From positions 1 to 47,227 of the IMG/VR virus record IMGVR_UViG_3300033388_005506: a stretch of 47,227 nucleotides of DNA, one strand, 5' to 3'. Shown in pieces: positions 37,301 to 43,822 of the stretch. The notes under the pieces were generated by a model that was not told the origin of the DNA, ran no database searches, and was given only the letters and a program-made list of their open reading frames with translations. This DNA is from a virus. The position numbers and the translations under genes were made by a program. Positions within the stretch are counted from its first letter, which is position 1. Every line of letters begins with the position of its first letter.

Positions 37301-38212
37301 ATAAAGAGATCAAATGTGCTGAAGATGCGAGTATCTGATGCATTTATAAATGATTTGGTTGATATTCAACTTGGTGGAAAATTAAAAAAGGCTTCGTCCT
37401 TTCCTCAGCAAAAGGCTTTAAGCTTTATGAAATTTGTCGATCTGGTTGCAGCTAAAGCAGCTTGGCGAACAGCTTATAAGGTAGCAAGAAAAACTATGGG
37501 CGAGCAAGAAGCATTTCGTTTTGCAGAAGAAGCAGTTGTGAGAACACAAGGTTCTGGATTTGCTGGAGATTTAAGTCCAATACAAATGAATACTATTGGT
37601 AAGGCTGTGACACTTTGGCAGACATTTACAATCAATCATATTAATTGGCTGGCAAAGGAAGTATTGAATATTAAGCATCCAGAAAGAAAGCCTGTGGAGT
37701 CTGCAAGACGAGTTATGACTTACATCATAGGTTCTGCTCTTATTAGTACGATTTTTGAAGATGGGATGGGGATTCAAAGTCCACAACCGGCACCACTTAA
37801 AGCGATTCAAAAAGGATTGGAGGATGGTGATTCTACAGCTGCGGCAGCACTTAAAGGATTACTTGAAATGACTGAGCTTATGCCTATTGGTAGTAGTGTT
37901 AAGTTTGCAAGTGATCCAGCTGGTGCTGTGGCTCAGTTTCTTGCTGATGCATCAGAGGGAATTAGTAAAGATTTACCTGCAGCACTTAATGGAGATAAGA
38001 AAGCCATGCAAAGACTGGGGTTTTTAATTGCAAAGGGTTATGGTGTACCGGGAAGTGGGCAAATAAGAAGATATGTTAAAGGAAGACAGAGAGGGGAAAG
38101 TCATCTCGGTGCAGCAGTTGGGAGATATGAGAAGAAAAAAGCTGGTGCAAAAAGTAAGATGCGGGGAAAGAAGTATAAGTCACGTGGTAATACAAAGTAT
38201 AAATCAAGATAA
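34388..38212 (+). CDS. Large ejection protein with N-terminal lysozyme (GH24-type) domain
   Basis: 1274 residues, starting 2 bases after the previous stop. Residues 20-165 form a phage lysozyme: FIKKWETFQPIAY carries the catalytic Glu, IMTVGYGHT the conserved core, and VNPEQREALTSLIFNVGRGS the typical helix. A long helical region follows (300-900), then a partly hydrophobic C-terminal third (LTMATLGWSVRTILVQPTAL, TLWQTFTINHINWLAKEVLN) and a basic tail (KKKAGAKSKMRGKKYKSR). It would digest peptidoglycan locally during DNA injection. Dispersed element copy 7 lies in the linker after the lysozyme domain. Lysozyme is confident, the ejection role is inferred. Confidence 0.8.
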   Translation: MTNPFAGITFDGDQTIEKAGDVKDFIKKWETFQPIAYQPTKNDIMTVGYGHTGTAYPGMKIDEAQADKLLVTDLQAANKAIDDLVTVDVNPEQREALTSLIFNVGRGSFAKSKALKALNAGNIEEFKRQAFDPELGWVKQGKKTLPGLVKRREEERQMFDRMQDEDPFGGITLHGLSYDETTRRSPSEQQVDPDDPYGTGLAAEAGGQSPLKKTITSKDVLEQWKDQWKKVPGGLEGLAHLAYGAATFVPSGILGLGTIALGKAQDWSARELVKSKGDKMSPEEIAKQESLYMTPEDIDKAADASRAIFSQWIPEPQSESAKKIIAGTNEIIEKALFWAPSVEKYFDDKGQPNLGSSMRFVLELAAFKAAHVGGKKIAKKVKQINRKFKDGKTPEDVKSDIDALKKYLDPKDPELVKEQRAYYNDKAVMERNMKAAKDAEITKEWVTRQRALQAKLRKGIPAEKPKPEPLVYPEKPLSTGDPARTAIEQQRFKEGLIKKFKLKKHESIDNIFAPLMNKRGSITVPNLKKFTEKVDPTIRDHIRRIGKAAEKSGLPLDLFLKNQGMTDNQIKDFTKMHERAKEERPLASALTKDDVSPAKDPLVMSEGDTNVNVSSSKKTKPSIEVGQKTLDQLKAAPNVSTASLAKTFTPTLHKIRKFGIPLLKDLWHKANKIEVARLKDLDILKKTILNLDKEYPDIKLRQEVYLKMMSQNTLGRKAIEKSGYKPIDKPIAYDEMIKVLNEQFGDLVQRINEARIARGEKPIRVMKDYLPMIAQENFYHQLRTLFKDGEAQQGMPNLVLDSMQDIKHRHSFATADATNLRHTKRGKLRAGIRLEPDPLKLLSSYGSTALRHVHYSPLNSFVEQLVKSPLVDLKTGKKWRMEEQNYELAEFLSRWNNKLAGRANVILPEALRFIERGIQKLSQNLTMATLGWSVRTILVQPTALLPVMTEFGTGNMMKGMLDTIRDKKGTPIKRSNVLKMRVSDAFINDLVDIQLGGKLKKASSFPQQKALSFMKFVDLVAAKAAWRTAYKVARKTMGEQEAFRFAEEAVVRTQGSGFAGDLSPIQMNTIGKAVTLWQTFTINHINWLAKEVLNIKHPERKPVESARRVMTYIIGSALISTIFEDGMGIQSPQPAPLKAIQKGLEDGDSTAAAALKGLLEMTELMPIGSSVKFASDPAGAVAQFLADASEGISKDLPAALNGDKKAMQRLGFLIAKGYGVPGSGQIRRYVKGRQRGESHLGAAVGRYEKKKAGAKSKMRGKKYKSRGNTKYKSR
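34928..34961 (-). repeat. Dispersed GTTC-N7-GAAC element, copy 7 (inside lysozyme-ejection gene)
   Basis: On the minus strand it reads CTACTTGCTGTTC, ACTTG, GTGAACGCCGAGTAG. It is translated on the plus strand as TTRRSPSEQQVDP at about residues 180-192, in the linker after the lysozyme domain. Confidence 0.8.
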
Positions 38213-38248
38213 CTTTTTAGGTGGGTGAGACCTTGGCAGGGGAGCAGG

Positions 38249-38280
38249 AAGAGGAGAGATTGATATATATCTCTCCTCTT
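38249..38280. terminator. Bidirectional terminator between the convergent arms
   Basis: AAGAGGAGAGAT (38249-38260) pairs perfectly with ATCTCTCCTCTT (38269-38280) over an 8-base loop. It lies in the gap between the rightward ejection gene (stop 38212) and the leftward exonuclease gene (stop 38328), so it should stop transcription from both sides. Only short pyrimidine tails follow. Confidence 0.75.
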
Positions 38281-38300
38281 TCTAATAGGGGTGATGTTTC

Positions 38301-38331
38301 TAATTGGTGTTCTTCTGGTGAACGGTACTAA
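38301..38331 (+). repeat. Dispersed GTTC-N7-GAAC element, copy 8
   Basis: TAATTGGTGTTC, TTCTG, GTGAACGGTACTAAA. It is just after the convergent terminator and overlaps the stop codon of the exonuclease gene. Confidence 0.85.
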
Positions 38332-38936
38332 ATTATACCTTTTTTCAGTAGCTCGTAATAACACTTTCGTGTAGCCATGACATCTGCCATAGCATTATGA
38401 GCATTTTCAATTTCTTCTTCAAAGAGGATCATATATAATTCTTCAAGTTTCGGCCATTTGGGAGCACCCTTTACATTTGTAAGACCACAAAAGGATTTGA
38501 TTCTAGAATCTTTCATTGTACAAAAATGTGGAAGTTGGAGAAAGTATTTGCTTCTGGCAAAATCGGACAGAGCATCCATATTTCGCTGAAACATATGATC
38601 GATGAACAGGGAATCAAAATCATAATTATGACAGATTTTTTTCGGTATATCTTTCATCATCAAAGCAAAGAGTTCAAGTGCTTCAACTTCTTCAATTCCC
38701 TCAATATCTGCTTTTTCTGAACTTATACCATGAACACTTTGAGCATATGGATTCATTGTTCGGCCATTAGCTTTTATAATGATATCAAGATCGGAGATAA
38801 TTTCCGTAGCTGTACTGAGGATTGCACCAAGTTGTACACACCAAGCTTGAGTTGGATCATTAACGGTTTTGGATTTTGAAATAAATCCACTTGTCTCTGT
38901 ATCGAAAAATAAATGTAATTCGTTCTTGCTTTCCAT
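38328..38936 (-). CDS. DnaQ-like 3'-5' exonuclease (DEDDh)
   Basis: 202 residues from the ATG at 38936 (an in-frame ATG at 38951 has its own copy of the same SD). ExoI motif LFFDTETSG (D12, E14), ExoII CHNYDFDSLF (D), ExoIII ENAHNAMADV (H and D) are all present, giving a complete DEDDh active site. As a free-standing DnaQ-type enzyme it could proofread for or process DNA with the phage polymerase. Last gene of the leftward arm. Confidence 0.85.
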   Translation of the reverse strand: MESKNELHLFFDTETSGFISKSKTVNDPTQAWCVQLGAILSTATEIISDLDIIIKANGRTMNPYAQSVHGISSEKADIEGIEEVEALELFALMMKDIPKKICHNYDFDSLFIDHMFQRNMDALSDFARSKYFLQLPHFCTMKDSRIKSFCGLTNVKGAPKWPKLEELYMILFEEEIENAHNAMADVMATRKCYYELLKKGII

Positions 38937-38963
38937 CTTAATTCTCCCCATCTTAATTCTCCC
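38934..38963 (-). repeat. 15-bp tandem duplication of SD and start codon
   Basis: On the minus strand GGGAGAATTAAGATG occurs twice in direct tandem, giving two in-frame SD-ATG pairs for the exonuclease (38951 and 38936). As the unit is 15 bases the frame is kept. Confidence 0.85.
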
Positions 38964-39087
38964 TTCTGTTAATAGTGTTTGATTTTACTGCTATATATTT
39001 AAACCCATCGTTAATCTTAATCTGGATTATAAACATATCCATTTCTTGCATACACAGCATTAATGACATAAGTACTAAGTTCATCAT
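38953..39087 (-). CDS. Small hydrophobic ORF between helicase and exonuclease genes
   Basis: 44 residues starting MMNLVLMSLMLCMQEMDMFI and ending SNTINRREN, with AAAGGATGGT before the ATG. A second frame over the same bases reads WYDELSTYVINAVYARNGYV then YNPD and stops, and looks at least as protein-like but has no start codon. One of them may be a frameshifted conserved small gene. Function unknown. Confidence 0.35.
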   Translation of the reverse strand: MMNLVLMSLMLCMQEMDMFIIQIKINDGFKYIAVKSNTINRREN

Positions 39088-40316
39088 ACCATCCTTTTGT
39101 AAAGTGTATCATTTAAAAATTTCCTATCAACCTTCTTTTCTTCTTTATGTATTACTTCATACTTTGTTGTTGTTGCAGAATGCTCAACTTTAACCTTTCC
39201 AGTTTGTTCTGCCATTGTCATGAATTCTTGCAGCTCTTGTCCTTTTGTATCAAGCTGGAATGTATCCATAATCTCTGACCAACTAAAGTTATCTTTGCTT
39301 TCAATGAATCGGAGAATGCTTGCATACACATCTGCATGAAGTCCTCGACCAAGACCGTAAAAAGCATTTGGCATTTCAGCTTCAGCTTCAACTAAGATTG
39401 CAAGAGCTTTATCAAAGTGTCTCTTATGAATTTCCATTTCATTACTTTCACTGGCAGATAAGATCATGCATAATTTGTTTAAATGTAATGGTCTTCTTCC
39501 ATTGTAGCCTAGGATTAGTTTATCATCAATACCATCAGCATTTGTATTACCTTCATACCATTTTGAGTAAGCTGTAAGAAACTCGTTTGTAAGAATAAAT
39601 GGCCCGGTCATAAGAGCAATTTCTTGTAAGTCTTCTGCAAGTTGTTGCTGCAAAGTGAGTTCTTCCTGAGAGTAGAAAGGTAAGGCAATCTTTGTTTTTG
39701 CTCCATAGCCTACAATGAATATTATTCGAGACAGCAGACCACCACCTACAGCGTTTTGAGTAAGTTTTGCCTGTAGTAATGCAGGAGTTATTGCACCAAT
39801 TATTGTAAGCCAACAAAAACTAAGATCAGTTGCTCCTCGTTTTATTGTAGAGTATTTCCATGTATCAGCGCAGTCAAAGAGATCAGTAAGACTGGCTATA
39901 AGCATGGGGTCACGATCAGATAAGAAGACTTGAAATTCCTCACTCCAAACACTGAGAGACTTGTGTTTCTTCAATACGCCATTTACTTCAATATATTCGT
40001 CTTCACTTCTCTTTACTTCCTCGTATAGGATTTGAACGCTGCCGAGAGCATCAGAACCAATTGGAAGTTCAAGAGGTTGAAGCATTGTTTTTGTTATCTT
40101 CATTGCTGTACCTTTCCTTCCAGCCGGCGGCCCGACAAGAGCGATATATAGATTAGGATAGACGTAACCTCTGGAACCCCAATTACAATAGCATTTGCGC
40201 CGAAGAGCAGAACTTATTGCTGTGATTCCTGACCAAAGATGATATATTGTTGGTGGCTCAGAATTCTGTGTGAATTGGAGATAGTGTTCAAGCCAATCAG
40301 AAAGTTGTCGTGACAT
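39084..40316 (-). CDS. DUF3987-family primase/helicase-like protein
   Basis: 410 residues. The opening LYIALVGPPAGRKGTAMKITKTM has a P-loop-like GPPAGRKGT at about residues 62-70, typical of DUF3987. VWSEEFQVFLSDRD and LTIIGAITPALLQ are further family blocks. DUF3987 proteins replace or assist DnaB-like helicases in phages without one. No other helicase is seen in this genome, so this is the best candidate (inference). Confidence 0.75.
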   Translation of the reverse strand: MSRQLSDWLEHYLQFTQNSEPPTIYHLWSGITAISSALRRKCYCNWGSRGYVYPNLYIALVGPPAGRKGTAMKITKTMLQPLELPIGSDALGSVQILYEEVKRSEDEYIEVNGVLKKHKSLSVWSEEFQVFLSDRDPMLIASLTDLFDCADTWKYSTIKRGATDLSFCWLTIIGAITPALLQAKLTQNAVGGGLLSRIIFIVGYGAKTKIALPFYSQEELTLQQQLAEDLQEIALMTGPFILTNEFLTAYSKWYEGNTNADGIDDKLILGYNGRRPLHLNKLCMILSASESNEMEIHKRHFDKALAILVEAEAEMPNAFYGLGRGLHADVYASILRFIESKDNFSWSEIMDTFQLDTKGQELQEFMTMAEQTGKVKVEHSATTTKYEVIHKEEKKVDRKFLNDTLYKRMV

Positions 40317-40364
40317 GTTATGTTTGCTTCCTTTGTGGGTTATATTTCGTTTTGTTGGTGGTTT

Positions 40365-40441
40365 TTTGCCCGTTTAACGGTGTTTTGTGGGTTTTGTGTG
40401 CCATAGTACCAACCACAATGTGGCACAACTTAAACGGCAAA
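40365..40441. repeat. Nested inverted repeats between polymerase and DUF3987 genes
   Basis: TTTGCCCGTTTAA (40365-40377) pairs with TTAAACGGCAAA (40430-40441) with one bulge. Inside, GTGCCA and TGGCAC form a second hairpin. The block starts right after the polymerase stop on the transcript. It contains a 28-codon basic frame (40404-40318) without an SD, which I do not call a gene. Likely an RNA-processing, termination or DUF3987-binding site. Confidence 0.5.
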
Positions 40442-42955
40442 CTATACTCCCAACTTTCTCAGTGCGTCATCAACATTAGGTTGTGTAAATTCCGAAATCT
40501 CAACAGTATTCCCTGCCCACTGAAATCCTAGCTTTGCATCAAGCCCGATACAGAAACTTCTTCCTTTGTATGTAAAGGTATAAGACATGTGATCTTTGAT
40601 AATGAGAAGAATGTCAAGAAGATTAGGAAGTTGTTCCAAGGACAGTTGAAAAACATCAGAGTCATGAACAGTTGTAAGGAAATCAATATCATATCCATCA
40701 CGACCAAGACGGGGATCTGCTGTCATTTTAATTGTACTACGATTTAATAACTCAGCGACAGTTGATTGAGGTTTATAGCTATATGCACTGCGAAACAGTG
40801 TGGAGTTTAGGAGACCCAGAAATCGCTTTGGCCTGCCGTATAAGTTATAGAGGACTCGAGTAGCCTTTACTTCATCTTCAATTAATTTATGCCAGCGATG
40901 GAGGCCTGGGAAACGAGTTGAATATGCCATAAGAAGTTGTTTGCATTCAGATTGAGACATGAAGACAGACTCTTTGGCAAGATTATCTGAAAAGGTTTGG
41001 GGCCCCATTCCATAGTTGCTGGAATGCACTACACGTTTTCCCATATCACGCTTTGTCATCTTGCCGGGAATCCTTTTCTCTTTTGCTATTTCCTCTATTG
41101 GAAGATTAAATATCTTTGAAGCATTAAAACTGTGGACATCAATCCCAGACTCGAAGGCTTCAATCATATGGGCATCTTGAGTGAGGAAGGCAACAACATG
41201 AGCTTCTGCCCTGGCAAGATCTACTTCACAAAGAAGTTTTCCTTTTTCAGGGATGAGGAATTTCTTATAAATATACGGTTGATTTTGTAAGTTTGCACCG
41301 GTACCTAAAAATGTTTTTTCTGTAGCAATTCTGCCAGATACAGTGCCGGAAATCTTATGAGAGCAACGAAGCTTGTTATCTGAGTCTACATTGATGTTGA
41401 AGTAGGTACTGAGAAGTTTGTAATAAGTTCGTATTTTGATTATTATTTTAGCTTCGATTCTTCCCTTAGTTTTTTTCCTTGCAATTCGGCTTAGTGCTAC
41501 GGCATCACAGGAAGGCTTCCCTGTTTTACGATTCACATATGGTTTGATCATAAGAGTACCATAGAAGTAAGCTATCATTTGTTTGGAACTGTTTATATTA
41601 AGCTCTTGTTTGGTGATCTTGTTAAGTCCGTGAGTCATAGCGAGGATTTTTCGTTGCAACACTTTACGCATTTTTTGAATCCCAGCCTGATCTGTGAGTA
41701 TGCCATTCCACTCCATTTCCATCAACGGCTTATGGAGATCCATAGTATAAATCATGGCATCAGTTGCTTCGAAATCTTCTAATTCTTTTTGAAGCTTGGC
41801 CATGATTGGAAAAAGATAAGCAGAGTCTTTAGCATTATATTTCCAATAACTTTGCCAATCCTTTATTGCAGCAAGATGACTTTGTTTGCCTTCATCTTTA
41901 TAGTAAGGGAAATATGTATATGTGGAAGTAAGAAAGCCTAAGCTCTTTGGCAGGTCTGTATATACTATATGTTGAGCTAACATTGTATCAAAATAAAAAT
42001 TATCAGATATGATATTCATTGTTCGGAGAATGAACATGATGTCAAACATACCGTTCTGGCAGATTATTCTAATAGCTGGATCAATTAATATCTCAGCCAA
42101 GCCTTCCCAAATTTGGATTTCTTCTGCAACAGTCCAATAATTACCCTTATTATTCATCAAAGGTATTGACATAGATTCAAGAGATCCATCCTTGTGTTGT
42201 ATGGCAAGAGAAAAACAAGTTATGTACTGAGGTGTAGCTTCAATGTCGAAACCAACCTTGGTGTGTTGTTTAACAAACTCGTAGAATTGCATAACTTTGT
42301 TGAAGCTTGGTTCAGTATGGATAACTACCTTGGTATCGAGAAGGCTTGGATTGGAATCAAGAAGCATGAACTTTTGCATATCAGCTATCATGATGTAAAA
42401 ATTAGTCGGTTGATTCCGAGCAAGTGTGGATGCTGGGTGATATGTTAGAGCAATAAACTTTCCCTTTAACTTCTCAGCAAGGTGAGGAAAGTTCTCTGCT
42501 TTGTAAATACTGCCCCGATAATTAGAAATTTTATTATACTTCGGCTCATCGATGAGCATTCTCATAGCGGTTGCCCCAAGGCAAATTATGAGCTTTCCTT
42601 CAAAGTGTGATAATTCCTCAATCAGGCGGGCTTGTAACTCTCCCCATTCTGGACAGCGATATCCTTTCTCTGTCCAAAGTTTGTTAGTATTATTATTCGG
42701 TAATTGTGCCTTGCAGCAATTGGTCAAGTATAGTTTGTATCTCGGTAGATTTACTGCTGCACAAATACGATTTAGTTGACTGCCAGCTGGGCCGACAAAT
42801 GGTTCTTGTTCCATCACTTCTATGTTGCTGGGTGCTTCTCCGATGAAAGCAAACTGGGCGGTGGTTATATTATCAGTTGGCGGACACTGAGTTTTGAGTG
42901 GATCAAAGTCTTTGGACTTCACTTTGTCTGGTATAAGTTTAGGTATTAGTGACAT
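40442..42955 (-). CDS. polA: Family A DNA polymerase with N-terminal uracil-glycosylase-like domain
   Basis: 837 residues from the ATG at 42955 (SD AAGGAG). Residues 35-195 resemble family 4/UdgX uracil-DNA glycosylases: FIGEAPSNIEVMEQEPFVGP-AGSQLNRI, LTNCCKA and YHPASTLARN. Next a DEDDy exonuclease: VGFDIEAT (about 236), QNGMFD, KYNAKDSAYLF. Then PolA motif A CEVDLARAEAHVVAFLTQD (about 578), motif B KRVVHSSNYGMGPQTF (about 643) with His at the position of E. coli Phe762, and motif C TTVHDSD (about 761). This is the phage replicative polymerase. Whether the glycosylase domain is active is not clear (the usual Asp of motif A is Val). Its start overlaps the YopX stop by one base. Confidence 0.9.
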   Translation of the reverse strand: MSLIPKLIPDKVKSKDFDPLKTQCPPTDNITTAQFAFIGEAPSNIEVMEQEPFVGPAGSQLNRICAAVNLPRYKLYLTNCCKAQLPNNNTNKLWTEKGYRCPEWGELQARLIEELSHFEGKLIICLGATAMRMLIDEPKYNKISNYRGSIYKAENFPHLAEKLKGKFIALTYHPASTLARNQPTNFYIMIADMQKFMLLDSNPSLLDTKVVIHTEPSFNKVMQFYEFVKQHTKVGFDIEATPQYITCFSLAIQHKDGSLESMSIPLMNNKGNYWTVAEEIQIWEGLAEILIDPAIRIICQNGMFDIMFILRTMNIISDNFYFDTMLAQHIVYTDLPKSLGFLTSTYTYFPYYKDEGKQSHLAAIKDWQSYWKYNAKDSAYLFPIMAKLQKELEDFEATDAMIYTMDLHKPLMEMEWNGILTDQAGIQKMRKVLQRKILAMTHGLNKITKQELNINSSKQMIAYFYGTLMIKPYVNRKTGKPSCDAVALSRIARKKTKGRIEAKIIIKIRTYYKLLSTYFNINVDSDNKLRCSHKISGTVSGRIATEKTFLGTGANLQNQPYIYKKFLIPEKGKLLCEVDLARAEAHVVAFLTQDAHMIEAFESGIDVHSFNASKIFNLPIEEIAKEKRIPGKMTKRDMGKRVVHSSNYGMGPQTFSDNLAKESVFMSQSECKQLLMAYSTRFPGLHRWHKLIEDEVKATRVLYNLYGRPKRFLGLLNSTLFRSAYSYKPQSTVAELLNRSTIKMTADPRLGRDGYDIDFLTTVHDSDVFQLSLEQLPNLLDILLIIKDHMSYTFTYKGRSFCIGLDAKLGFQWAGNTVEISEFTQPNVDDALRKLGV

Positions 42956-43323
42956 CAAGTTTTCTCCTTCAATAATTCTGGATTTTCATGGATGTTGCCA
43001 ATAATTTCAAGTTCATCCCAAGCAAAATTACAGTAGACATCCAAAGTAAATCTATATTTTTCCCAAATAATTGTCGCTATTTGTTCAGGATAATGAAATG
43101 AAATTGTTGGATATGGTGGAACTTTAACAATATCATCTTCATAAATCTCTTTACCATTTTTATCTTTTATTCCGGTGAATTGTTCTATAATAACTTCATC
43201 GTATTCACTTCTAAAGGTATTTCCATCTGGATGCTGCAAGCTAATTAATTCACGTATATGATAAGCTTCATAAAATGATATGTATTTTTCACCATCCCAA
43301 ACTCTGAATTTAATTTCTCTCAT
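42955..43323 (-). CDS. YopX-family protein
   Basis: 122 residues from the ATG at 43323 (another ATG two codons upstream). MREIKFRVWDGEKYISFYEA, QFTGIKDKNGKEIYEDDIVK and the C-terminal LEIIGNIHENPELL are the signature blocks of YopX proteins, which are found in many phages of Gram-positive and Gram-negative hosts; function unknown. Coupled to its neighbours. Confidence 0.85.
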   Translation of the reverse strand: MREIKFRVWDGEKYISFYEAYHIRELISLQHPDGNTFRSEYDEVIIEQFTGIKDKNGKEIYEDDIVKVPPYPTISFHYPEQIATIIWEKYRFTLDVYCNFAWDELEIIGNIHENPELLKEKT

Positions 43324-43325
43324 AA

Positions 43326-43583
43326 TCATTTTTTCCTTTCAGGAGCCAGGATTTCCTTTCCACATTTTGGACAATAGTACGAGTGGACTCTGGAAATATG
43401 TGCTCCCATTATATTACTGCTGAAATCATAAAATGATTCAAATTTTGGCCCATTTGGTTTCATCCTCTTTGCAAAGTGAGTCTCAAGAGGAACAAGATTC
43501 GGATGCGGGCATTTTAGCTTAGAGTATTTCTTTTTTGCAGCGGCTTTTGCAGCGGCTGCTTTTGCTGATATGTTATATGTCAT
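43326..43583 (-). CDS. Small zinc-finger protein
   Basis: 85 residues with SD AGGAGG. The Ala/Lys N-terminus (SAKAAAAKAAAKKKYSKLKC) is followed by CPHPN and YYCPKCGKEI, a Cx-H and CxxC zinc site. The overall basic character suggests nucleic-acid binding. Stop overlaps the YopX start. Confidence 0.6.
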   Translation of the reverse strand: MTYNISAKAAAAKAAAKKKYSKLKCPHPNLVPLETHFAKRMKPNGPKFESFYDFSSNIMGAHISRVHSYYCPKCGKEILAPERKK

Positions 43584-43813
43584 TTGACCTCCTTATTTGA
43601 TTTTTTTATAAACAAAATAGTTCCATTTGATGATATTAAAACAGCATTATAATCACCAAAAAACAAAGATTGATTTAATTCAAAATATTGATAAAGCCAA
43701 GAAAAGTTATTTTTTCTTATTGTGTTTACAAGTCTTTTTGAAGCAAAAATAAATTTTATTGGGTTATCATAAATGTTGTACTTTTCATGATGGACAGCAT
43801 AAAATCTATTCAT
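43580..43813 (-). CDS. Small hypothetical protein
   Basis: 77 residues with SD AAGGAG and a short overlap with the following gene. Aromatic-rich (HHEKYNIYDNPIKFIFASKR, NFSWLYQYFELNQSLFFGDY). Family not recognised. Confidence 0.6.
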   Translation of the reverse strand: MNRFYAVHHEKYNIYDNPIKFIFASKRLVNTIRKNNFSWLYQYFELNQSLFFGDYNAVLISSNGTILFIKKSNKEVK

Positions 43814-43822
43814 TTGATCTCC

